Shown one piece after another: positions 1 through 5,720 of a DNA stretch of 15,834 nucleotides. The DNA is from an uncultured bacterium (lineage in GTDB: Bacteria; Cyanobacteriota; Vampirovibrionia; Gastranaerophilales; Gastranaerophilaceae): the NCBI GenBank assembly GCA_948684385.1, contig CAPQCU010000029.1:1-15834 (forward strand), written 5' to 3'. Below the pieces are notes generated by a model. It saw only the letters and a program-made list of their open reading frames with translations. It was not told the origin of the DNA and searched no databases. The position numbers were made by a program, and so were the translations under genes. The first letter of the stretch is position 1, and each line of letters begins with the position of its first letter.

Positions 1-994
1 CGATTTCATTACTCTGCTGTTTGCAACGTTCGTTGTACTTTACGCTCTTGCGCAAACAGACGTAAACGATTTTGCAAAACTTCAAGAGTCTTTAAAATAC
101 GCTTTCAGCCAGAACGCATTGATGGATGGTCAGCAGTCTATTATGGACGGAAGCGACTCTATGTTTGACCAGCAGCAGGCAAACTCGTTTATTCCCAGTC
201 TTATGCTTGAATACATAAGTCCTAAATACGAAGAAGAATCTTTTAGAGAAATCGAAGAAACGATTGAAGAGCTTAAAAAAGCCGGAGAGCTTGACGGAAT
301 AACTTCGAAAATGACTGACAAAGGGCTGCTTTTAACTTTTGACGACAAATACCTTTTTGCACCTGCTTCTGCTTACCTTGATAAAGGAGCAAAAAAATTA
401 CTCGATAAAGTCGGAGTCTTAATCTGCAAAAAATTTGTTCTTCACGCAATGAGAGTAGAAGGTCACACAGACAGCGACCCGATTAAGAGCACTCAGTACC
501 CTTCAAACTGGGAGCTGTCATCTGCAAGAGCTTCTTCTGTTGTCAGGTACTTAATTGACAGGTTCAAATTCTCGCCATCACTATTCAGCGCAATAGGTTA
601 CGCAGACACCCGTCCGTTAGAGAGCGCAATCTCTCCAAAAGACCCTGCTAATAGAAGAGTCGAAATTTTAATTCTGAAGAATAAATACAAAAGGCAGTTT
701 GAAACACAAAACGATAACACTTTAAAACTATCAAAATCACAGCAGGAAGCAATTCAAAAAGAGCGTCAACGCGTCATAAAAATGGTTGAAGGGGACTCAA
801 TTTCACCAGCTGCAAGAAAACTTTTAGAAGAAAACCAAAAACGTATTCAAAAACAAAAAAGCGAAAAGCTTTCTAAAAAGAACATGGAGCTTTATGTAAA
901 CCTTGAAAAAGAAGAAAACGGAATGCCTGCTATCGAAAAACGCATAATAAAATTAGACTCAAACATTCCGGAAGATGAGGATTTCGGGTTATGA
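1..994 (+). CDS. motB: Flagellar motor stator protein MotB, 5' end cut by the window edge
   Basis: Partial gene; the frame is open from base 2, and 330 residues are visible. The first visible residue is an Asp followed by FITLLFATFVVLYAL, which matches the MotB transmembrane helix. That Asp is in the place of the ion-binding Asp of the family (Asp32 in E. coli). A plug/linker follows (VNDFAKLQESLKYAF), then an OmpA-like peptidoglycan-binding domain with EGHTDSDPI, NWELSSARASSVVRYL and a terminal NRRVEILIL. MotB pairs with MotA to form the stator that couples ion flow to flagellar rotation, and anchors it to peptidoglycan. Odd feature: about 100 charged, Lys/Glu/Gln-rich residues follow the OmpA domain, where many MotB proteins end soon after it. 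The stop overlaps the next start by 4 bases (ATGA). motA is expected upstream, outside the window. Confidence 0.93.
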   Translation, partial: DFITLLFATFVVLYALAQTDVNDFAKLQESLKYAFSQNALMDGQQSIMDGSDSMFDQQQANSFIPSLMLEYISPKYEEESFREIEETIEELKKAGELDGITSKMTDKGLLLTFDDKYLFAPASAYLDKGAKKLLDKVGVLICKKFVLHAMRVEGHTDSDPIKSTQYPSNWELSSARASSVVRYLIDRFKFSPSLFSAIGYADTRPLESAISPKDPANRRVEILILKNKYKRQFETQNDNTLKLSKSQQEAIQKERQRVIKMVEGDSISPAARKLLEENQKRIQKQKSEKLSKKNMELYVNLEKEENGMPAIEKRIIKLDSNIPEDEDFGL

Positions 995-1596
995 TACAGT
1001 ATTCAGTCGGAATGTCTTTAGGTCCGTCTTCTTCAATAGAAAGCGGTGTTGCTGTAAGAGAAATATCCACCGGCAATCTTATTTATGTGGATAAACTTTT
1101 CTCAATGCAGGATGTTCAATTATTTTTCGACAACTATTCCTCATTAAAAGACTCAATTTTCTGTATCTCACTTCCATGGGATAACACGATGATGGAAGGC
1201 AAATGGCGTGTTTTATCAAAACCTTACCAGTTAATTCATTCAAAAGAAGATGAATTTTTAAACAGAGACAACTGGATGCAAAGATTTGCAACAAGAGGAT
1301 GCGAGTTGTTTTCTAAGCTTCAAAATGACGGAGTAGAGATTGTCAGGTACGAAACTTATTTAACAAGGTTGAAACTTAACCTGTATTCTAACTTCAAAGA
1401 ACGTTCAAGCGCAGACTGCAAATTTCTTCAATCTGCTCTTAAATACGAATTCGGATTTGACTTACTTCCAACAAACATGATGCCTGTTGCCCAATTAGAA
1501 GCAATTGTCGGCTGTCTGCTTGCAGAAGAAAAATTAAAGAACAAGACTAAGAAAATTTTCGATTTCCGCGGAATTGATGTAATAAATTTGATGTAA
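991..1596 (+). CDS. Unknown protein with RNase H-like look, coupled to motB
   Basis: This 201-residue protein has no signal peptide or membrane segment. Its ATG overlaps the motB stop (ATGA), so the two are very likely co-transcribed and translationally coupled. I do not recognise the family with certainty. The N-terminus has the strand order of an RNase H-like fold: YSVGMSLG, then ESGVAVREI, then LIYVDKLF, a helix, and IFCISLPWD. The second half (RFATRGCELF, EIVRYETYLTRLKL, QLEAIVGCLLAEE) recalls the layout of DUF429-type RNase H-like proteins. The usual first acidic residue of such folds is not evident (GMSLG instead of a G-x-D motif), so catalysis should not be assumed. Gene position suggests a link to the flagellar operon, but this is context only. 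A weak A/T hairpin follows the stop. Confidence 0.75.
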   Translation: MIQYSVGMSLGPSSSIESGVAVREISTGNLIYVDKLFSMQDVQLFFDNYSSLKDSIFCISLPWDNTMMEGKWRVLSKPYQLIHSKEDEFLNRDNWMQRFATRGCELFSKLQNDGVEIVRYETYLTRLKLNLYSNFKERSSADCKFLQSALKYEFGFDLLPTNMMPVAQLEAIVGCLLAEEKLKNKTKKIFDFRGIDVINLM

Positions 1597-1648
1597 ATAT
1601 TTGTAAACATGTTTTCAGAAAAAAGCAATTTTTTCGCTTCATCTGCAT

Positions 1649-1654
1649 TATACT
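1649..1654 (+). promoter_or_regulatory. Possible promoter -10 box (TATACT) inside an inverted repeat
   Basis: TATACT lies 32 bases upstream of the ATG of the 406-residue gene. No good -35 box is visible about 17 bases upstream. The box sits inside the inverted repeat CATCTG (1640-1645) / CAGATG (1657-1662), so a palindromic operator or a short 5' hairpin could overlap the start of transcription. The start itself has a good ribosome binding site, GGAAG, about 7 bases before the ATG. Confidence 0.35.
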
Positions 1655-1686
1655 AACAGATGTGTAGTATCGAAAGGAAGTAAAAC

Positions 1687-2907
1687 ATGGTTCAATCAAT
1701 TGATAACAGTGCAAACAGACCGAATTATAACGCTGTAAAAATTAACATCCGCAAACCAGAAGTTAATGCAGCAAATAACAGAAATACTTATGTTGATGAT
1801 AATGGAATTTACAACGCAATAAATATCGATATCGACAATCCTTCTGTTAACACAGAGCCTAAACGTATTTACGATTATCCGGAATCAGAAGGCCCTGTAA
1901 CATTTGATATGGTAAACCCGAACCGAATTCCGCTCCCTCAAGGATTTAATGTAGCTTACACAACTACAAATGTTATTCTGCCTAAGATAGAAAATGATGT
2001 AGAGTTTGAAATTGAAGATGAGAGGGATGATATTGAAGTTGATGACAAGCCGGAAGAAGTTGTAATTGAAGATAAACAAGAAGAAGTAGAAGTTCCGGAA
2101 GCAAACTACACTTCTGTAGAAAATGAAAAAGCTGCTCCACTGGTTGAAACAAAAGAAGAGCCGGACAACATCGTAAATGACGTAAAAATAATGGAAGCAG
2201 AAATGGACAAAGCTGCTCCGGTTGAAATCAAACGTCCTGAAATAATTCCGGGAGAAGAAATTCTGCCTGAAACAGATATTCCTCTTGTAATTTCTAACTT
2301 AACAAGCCCTGATTTTGATACTCAGGCTCAGCAAATGGAAGAAATTGCACGTTTATCTCTTGATGATAAAGAAAACGCAATTCCATTTATCGTAAGAGAA
2401 GTGTTCGCAAGCCTAATCGATATCACTAAAGCAGACAGCACAAACCTTACAGCACCGACAGAAGAACAGGTACAGGCAAGAAAAAGGCTGATAGCAAACT
2501 TCATTGCTGTTGAAACAGCAAAAAGCAACAACACTCAGCCAAAACTTCCTTATCCGATAAATGAAGCTGATTTAGCTTTAGCAAACCAGCTTTCTCCAAT
2601 GGAAATGGCTGAAAGAAACAAAGAATACGCACTTTTCACAATCTCAATCCTTGCTAAGATTTACGCAGACGAAGTTGAAAGACACACAGGAAACATCGTT
2701 CCTCTAACCGATTTACCGGGTTCAGCTGCAATCGTTGATGCACTTAGATACAATCCGAACTCAGAGGTAAAAATCGCAGCAATTGATGCATTGAGACATA
2801 TTGAAAGACCGGAATATAAAGAAGAACTAAACACACTTTATACACTGGCTCAAGCAGATTCAAATCCTCAAGTCGCAATGGCAGCAGCAAGAGCGTTAAA
2901 TAATTAA
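1687..2907 (+). CDS. HEAT-repeat-like protein with N-terminal short repeats and acidic linker
   Basis: This 406-residue protein has no signal peptide or membrane helix and is probably cytoplasmic. Three parts can be seen. Residues 14-27 and 42-55 are two copies of a 14-residue repeat (YNAVKINIRKPEVN and YNAINIDIDNPSVN), with a looser third copy near 69-81 (PVTFDMVNPNRIP). Residues about 105-185 are a strongly acidic, Glu/Val/Asp-rich linker, likely disordered. From about 200 the sequence is helical, ending in two clear HEAT-like units (EVKIAAIDALRHI and NPQVAMAAARAL). HEAT arrays usually act as protein-binding scaffolds, and the N-terminal repeats look like linear binding motifs. No partner can be named from the sequence. 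It is a single gene with its own AGGAAG ribosome binding site, closed by a strong terminator. The product name is structural only. Confidence 0.85.
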   Translation: MVQSIDNSANRPNYNAVKINIRKPEVNAANNRNTYVDDNGIYNAINIDIDNPSVNTEPKRIYDYPESEGPVTFDMVNPNRIPLPQGFNVAYTTTNVILPKIENDVEFEIEDERDDIEVDDKPEEVVIEDKQEEVEVPEANYTSVENEKAAPLVETKEEPDNIVNDVKIMEAEMDKAAPVEIKRPEIIPGEEILPETDIPLVISNLTSPDFDTQAQQMEEIARLSLDDKENAIPFIVREVFASLIDITKADSTNLTAPTEEQVQARKRLIANFIAVETAKSNNTQPKLPYPINEADLALANQLSPMEMAERNKEYALFTISILAKIYADEVERHTGNIVPLTDLPGSAAIVDALRYNPNSEVKIAAIDALRHIERPEYKEELNTLYTLAQADSNPQVAMAAARALNN

Positions 2908-2920
2908 TATAATAAAACAT

Positions 2921-2952
2921 AAAGGCGGGTCGGCTAAAGCCGACCCGCCTTT
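2921..2952. terminator. Bidirectional intrinsic terminator between convergent genes
   Basis: A perfect 14-bp GC-rich stem (AAAGGCGGGTCGGC, 2921-2934, with its complement at 2939-2952) closes a TAAA loop. A-rich sequence lies on the left and T-rich sequence on the right, so U-rich tails form in both directions. It separates the + strand HEAT-like gene from the - strand Spy-like gene. Confidence 0.93.
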
Positions 2953-2962
2953 GTTTGTATTA

Positions 2963-3436
2963 TTACCTTCTTTCTTCGAATTTCTTTCTGCCTTCTTTTT
3001 TCATTTGCTTAAGAATTTTACGCTGCTCACGTGTTAAAATCGATTCGAAATCTTTCATATTCTGTTTTCTGATTTCATTAGCTTTCTTTTCAAGAACTTT
3101 TAGCTCTGCATCAATTTCAGCAAGCTTTTCTTCCTGAGCCTGAACAGCCATTCTTGAAAGCTTAACCATCTTAGCTTCCTGTTTCTTTGATTTTATTTCA
3201 TCTATAACAGGCTTCATTTTTTCGCGTCCTTTAATGCGAAGTTCTTTTGCTTTCAGCTTTTGAGCTTCTGTAAGCCCGAGTTTTTGTTCAAACTCAGCTT
3301 CGCGCGCTTTTCTTCTCTGCATCATTTCTTCTTTTGAAGGGCAGTTTGCATCATTATTTCCGCACGGAACAGCAAACGCTGCAGAGTATGCCTGTAGCGA
3401 AAATATTGCAAGCATTAATACTAATAATTTTTTCAT
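2963..3436 (-). CDS. Secreted Spy/CpxP-like periplasmic protein
   Basis: This 157-residue protein has an N-terminal signal peptide (MKKLLVLMLAIFSLQAYSAAFA, cleavage near residue 22). The mature part is highly charged and helical. It carries two LTxxQ-type motifs typical of the Spy/CpxP family, LTEAQ at 55-59 and LTREQ at 134-138. Members of this family are periplasmic chaperones or stress and metal sensors (Spy, CpxP, ZraP, CnrX). Two Cys at 25 and 32 near the mature N-terminus could form a disulfide or bind metal; this is inference. The gene is third in an operon behind the anti-sigma and sigma genes, 15 bases after the sigma stop, with a good ribosome binding site (AGAGGTG). It is therefore either the sensor or a target of that regulatory pair. 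Downstream it shares the bidirectional terminator. Confidence 0.85.
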   Translation of the reverse strand: MKKLLVLMLAIFSLQAYSAAFAVPCGNNDANCPSKEEMMQRRKAREAEFEQKLGLTEAQKLKAKELRIKGREKMKPVIDEIKSKKQEAKMVKLSRMAVQAQEEKLAEIDAELKVLEKKANEIRKQNMKDFESILTREQRKILKQMKKEGRKKFEERR

Positions 3437-3451
3437 AATTCACCTCTCTTT

Positions 3452-3949
3452 TTATAATAAATCACTTAATACTTCTGCTAATTCTTTTTTTGCATTGTAA
3501 ATTCTTGATTTAACTGTACCAATCGGGCATTTAAGTTTCTTTGCTGCCTCTTCATACGTAAAACCCTGAATTTCACAAAGCATAATTGTTTCCTTAAGTT
3601 TCGGTTTTAAACCGTCAATTGCTTTAATTATCTTTTTTCTGCGTTCAAGAGCAACAACATTATCCTCCGGAGTTGCTTTTTTGTCTTTTATACTTGTAAC
3701 AACGTATTCATCAGAAGTTGAGTCATTTTCGTACCTTACAACAGCAGATTTCAGGTAATCTTTAGAAGTATTTTTCGCAATAGTACCTATCCAGCTCTTT
3801 AAACTTCCGCGTTCTTCGTATTTATCCGCGTTTTTCCAGAGCTTGATATAAACCTCTTGTTCTAAATCTTCGTTTTCACTTCTGGTTATTAGTTTTATTA
3901 TGTTTTGTATATTATTTTTATTAGTTTTTATTATTTCGTCGAAATTCAT
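3452..3949 (-). CDS. ECF-type RNA polymerase sigma factor
   Basis: At 165 residues this is typical of extracytoplasmic-function sigma factors, with regions 2 and 4 only. Region 2 covers about 10-72 (EDLEQEVYIKLWKNADKY, then GSLKSWIGTIAKNTSKDYL). Region 4 covers about 108-160, with the helix-turn-helix FTYEEAAKKLKCPIGTVKSRIYNAKKEL reaching from about 130 to 157. It would direct RNA polymerase to a small regulon in response to an envelope signal. Its ATG overlaps the stop of the anti-sigma gene by 4 bases, with GGTGAG as ribosome binding site, so translation of the two is coupled. Here the anti-sigma gene comes first, the reverse of the common order. The ECF-type promoter upstream of the operon suggests autoregulation. 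The ECF group cannot be assigned without a search. Confidence 0.94.
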   Translation of the reverse strand: MNFDEIIKTNKNNIQNIIKLITRSENEDLEQEVYIKLWKNADKYEERGSLKSWIGTIAKNTSKDYLKSAVVRYENDSTSDEYVVTSIKDKKATPEDNVVALERRKKIIKAIDGLKPKLKETIMLCEIQGFTYEEAAKKLKCPIGTVKSRIYNAKKELAEVLSDLL

Positions 3950-4293
3950 TCACTCACCGCAATAAGTCCGTAAGAGTCAACAGGGAAGCCCAAATCCTCT
4001 GCAGATAAAGTATTACCATAACGCAAAGTATCAGTCATATCGTCATAATTTTCCATCAGCTCGAAAGAAAACGCTGAAAATATCAGAAGCATTAAAGCAC
4101 AAACAGCTTTCAAAGCCGGTCTCTTTTTTGATTTAGCAAGATAATACGGCTTGACTTCGGTAATCAGCTCGGACACCTTGTCCATTTTTTCCTGTTCAAG
4201 CCTGCATTCTTCACATTCCTGAAGATGCTGTTTCAAAGTTTCTTCATCTGAGAAAACAAAAAGTCCTTCGTATTTTGAGCATTTATCGTTCAT
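3946..4293 (-). CDS. Membrane-bound zinc-finger anti-sigma factor
   Basis: This is a 115-residue protein. The N-terminal cytoplasmic part carries the H-x3-C-x2-C signature of ZAS anti-sigma domains (His23, Cys27, Cys30 in HLQECEEC). One hydrophobic helix at about 60-79 (ALKAVCALMLLIFSAFSF) would span the inner membrane, leaving a short periplasmic tail of about 35 residues. Such proteins hold the cognate ECF sigma inactive until a periplasmic signal arrives. It is the first gene of the module, directly upstream of and overlapping the sigma gene. The small periplasmic tail is too short for a sensory domain, so sensing may be delegated, for example to the Spy-like protein encoded in the same operon (inference). 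The start is supported by AGAGG 7 bases before the ATG. Confidence 0.88.
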   Translation of the reverse strand: MNDKCSKYEGLFVFSDEETLKQHLQECEECRLEQEKMDKVSELITEVKPYYLAKSKKRPALKAVCALMLLIFSAFSFELMENYDDMTDTLRYGNTLSAEDLGFPVDSYGLIAVSE

Positions 4294-4315
4294 ATTGTTA
4301 CCTCTATATTAGTAT

Positions 4316-4339
4316 AACGAAAAATAAATAATTTTGTTC
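4316..4339 (-). promoter_or_regulatory. ECF-type promoter of the anti-sigma/sigma/Spy operon
   Basis: Read on the - strand: GAAC (4339-4336), 16 bases, CGTT (4319-4316). A GAAC-type -35 and a CGTT-type -10 with 16-17 bases between them is the known layout of many ECF promoters. The predicted transcript start is about 15 bases before the anti-sigma ATG, leaving room for just the AGAGG ribosome binding site. This fits autoregulation by the sigma factor encoded in the operon; it has not been tested. Confidence 0.6.
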
Positions 4340-4398
4340 ATAAAGGCTAAGTGTAAACTTTTGTAAATATTTTAAAGCCAGAGTAGCAAAAATTTTTC

Positions 4399-4426
4399 TT
4401 GACAGTGTTTAAGAATAATATATAAA
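4399..4426 (+). promoter_or_regulatory. Orphan sigma-70 type promoter pointing right
   Basis: TTGACA (4399-4404), 16 bases, TATAAA (4421-4426): a perfect -35 box and a -10 box with 5 of 6 matches. It is the best housekeeping-type promoter I see in the window. No + strand gene follows. An intrinsic terminator lies about 25-50 bases downstream of the expected start near 4433. Confidence 0.55.
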
Positions 4427-4432
4427 GCTCTC

Positions 4433-4481
4433 TCTTCTTATTTAAACGGACAGGCCTTGGTTTTTACAAGGTCTTTTTTTT
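4433..4481 (+). ncRNA. Candidate short non-coding transcript
   Basis: It is bounded by the TTGACA/TATAAA promoter and the terminator hairpin at 4453-4481, giving about 49 bases. It contains no ATG. The 3' half is antisense to the last codons of the dehydrogenase gene. It could be a small RNA, a decoy start, or simply a strong promoter-terminator pair left after gene loss. Only the promoter and hairpin are seen; the RNA itself is inferred. Confidence 0.3.
4453..4481 (+). terminator. Intrinsic terminator, + strand
   Basis: The stem GGCCTTG (4453-4459) pairs with CAAGGTC (4467-4473), including one G-U pair, with a 7-base loop, and is followed by 8 T. It overlaps the stop codon of the - strand dehydrogenase gene. 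On the - strand no T run follows, so it should not stop that gene's transcription. Confidence 0.7.
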
Positions 4482-5300
4482 ATGCTTCATCCGTGCTTTT
4501 AATCCAAATTTCACAAGATTATTAACCCAGCTCTGCGGAAGTTTAACGATTATTCGGGCAGTGAAAGCATCGTGCCCTACTGTATAAGAAAGCTTTGGAT
4601 TTTTAGCTTCATCTGCTCTCAAGATTACTTCAACAACTTTCTCCGGAGAAAGCCCTTTTGCTTCGTTCTTCTGTGCGTTTGATATCATAAAGCGCATTTC
4701 ATCTTCATATCCGTCACAGTTTTCAAAATACTTTGAGTTCTCTTCAATAGATTTACCCCAGAGAGGTGTAGCAATCACACCCGGTTTTACGGAGATAACT
4801 TTAATATTCTTCTTATTCTCGACAAGAAGCGCATTAAAAAACATATCCAGACATCTTTTTGATGCGCAGTAAGGAGAAATAAACGGAAAGACTCCATAGC
4901 TTGCCATTGAGCTGACATTAATTATCTTCCCGCCTTCTAAAAGGCTTATCAAAGACTTACTCATATCAAGATGTCCAAAAACATTAACATCAAACTGCCT
5001 GCGGATTTCTTCCATGTCAATTTTTTCAATAGGACCGGCAACAACACAGCCTGCTATGTTTACAAGTGTATCAATTTTTGAACACTTGCTTTTTAAAAAC
5101 TCTACAGCAGAAGCAATCGTTTCCGGTTTTGCATAATCAACATAAAAAGGATAAATATTATCTGAAACCGCTGTCAGCATTTCGCGTTTCGATTCGCTTC
5201 TATATCCCGCAAATACAATATTATCCTGAGCAAGTTTTTCAACAAGAGCTTTTCCGATACCTGAAGTTGCTCCTGTTATTACATAAGTCTTACTCTTCAT
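4464..5300 (-). CDS. Short-chain dehydrogenase/reductase (SDR family)
   Basis: This 278-residue protein has a classical SDR plan. The cofactor-binding glycine motif is TGATSGIG at residues 9-16. NIAG at 81-84 stands for the usual NNAG. Active-site Asn106 lies in NVFG, Ser131 in INVSS, and Tyr144 and Lys148 in YCASK. The Ser-Tyr spacing of 13 and the Tyr-x3-Lys motif are as expected, so it should be an active NAD(P)(H)-dependent oxidoreductase. The basic C-terminus (LKARMKHKKKTL) extends a little beyond the core domain. The substrate cannot be read from sequence. Its start overlaps the end of the small upstream gene by 11 bases, so the two form one transcript. No terminator is visible for its strand, and read-through toward the anti-sigma operon is possible. 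Confidence 0.9.
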   Translation of the reverse strand: MKSKTYVITGATSGIGKALVEKLAQDNIVFAGYRSESKREMLTAVSDNIYPFYVDYAKPETIASAVEFLKSKCSKIDTLVNIAGCVVAGPIEKIDMEEIRRQFDVNVFGHLDMSKSLISLLEGGKIINVSSMASYGVFPFISPYCASKRCLDMFFNALLVENKKNIKVISVKPGVIATPLWGKSIEENSKYFENCDGYEDEMRFMISNAQKNEAKGLSPEKVVEVILRADEAKNPKLSYTVGHDAFTARIIVKLPQSWVNNLVKFGLKARMKHKKKTL

Positions 5301-5571
5301 ACAAAGGTCTCATCAGGAGAATAGTAGCGAGATTAAGCTGTAAAAATTCATGAAATTCTACTTCTTTTTGCGGCTGAAGTTTGAACTCAAGAGTACAATT
5401 CTTAACCGCAATAAACTGTTTACTCGTGTTCAAAATTTCTGATAGCAGTCTGCTTTTTTTACCAATCTTAGGCATAAAAACATAACCTTTTACAATAAAT
5501 TCGGCAGTCTCAATATAAACCTTTTCTCTCCAGGCTGATGTTGTTAATTCTAAGATTTCATTGTTTTCCAT
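5290..5571 (-). CDS. Small conserved-looking protein of unknown function
   Basis: This is a 93-residue soluble protein without signal peptide. Its layout is beta-rich: a strand pair around VYIETAEFIVKGYVFMP, a KSRLLSEILNTSKQFIAVKNC segment, and a hydrophobic C-terminal stretch (LQLNLATILLMRPL). The G-x-V-x-x-P ... R-L-S-x-I-L-N ... F-I-x-V pattern resembles small DUF6812-type domains, but I cannot confirm that family. Translation is well supported: GGAG lies 7 bases before the ATG. It overlaps the dehydrogenase gene by 11 bases and is likely its operon partner. Upstream is the inverted-repeat-rich intergenic stretch that separates it from gspF. Confidence 0.75.
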   Translation of the reverse strand: MENNEILELTTSAWREKVYIETAEFIVKGYVFMPKIGKKSRLLSEILNTSKQFIAVKNCTLEFKLQPQKEVEFHEFLQLNLATILLMRPLYEE

Positions 5572-5720
5572 TAATATTCTCCGGTATGTTTTTATTGTTG
5601 TCGGCTTGGAAAAACCAACCTATTTGCTTGTATGTCCTCTTTGAGGGTGACCTGTCGGCTTTATTTTGGTTTGTAGTCTCTACCTCTGTCACCCGACCAT
5701 TTGTCTACGTGCGTAGCACA
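5572..5720 (-). other. Structured intergenic region between gspF and the 93-residue gene
   Basis: These 149 bases have no convincing gene. On the - strand they hold a GGGTGAC/GTCACCC inverted repeat (+ strand 5645-5651 and 5688-5694). A competing GTCGG/CCGAC pairing shares bases with it (5654-5658 and 5693-5697). There are two small hairpins, GTAG-AGA-CTAC and CTAC-GCAC-GTAG (near 5705-5715), a GGTTGG/CCAAgCC hairpin near 5602-5620, and a direct repeat TGTCGGCTT at 5599-5607 and 5653-5661. None is followed by a T run. It could be a regulatory leader of the downstream two genes, an RNA processing site, or a decayed repeat element. It matches no riboswitch class I know. Confidence 0.4.

Noticed and set aside
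110..994. TTG at 119 as the start of motB
   Set aside because: The frame is open to the window edge and encodes the conserved MotB membrane helix upstream, so the gene begins outside the window.
1618..1635. GAAAAAA/TTTTTTC hairpin as terminator after the motB-partner gene
   Set aside because: The stem is almost all A-T and would be weak. It may slow transcription, but I would not call it a terminator.
2955..3137. + strand open frame overlapping the Spy-like gene
   Set aside because: It is antisense to a gene with signal peptide, family motifs and ribosome binding site; its Phe/Ser richness is the mirror of Lys/Glu-rich coding.
5602..5620. GGTTGG/CCAAgCC hairpin as intrinsic terminator of gspF
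   Set aside because: The stem has a bulge and is followed by A-rich rather than T-rich sequence on the gspF strand.
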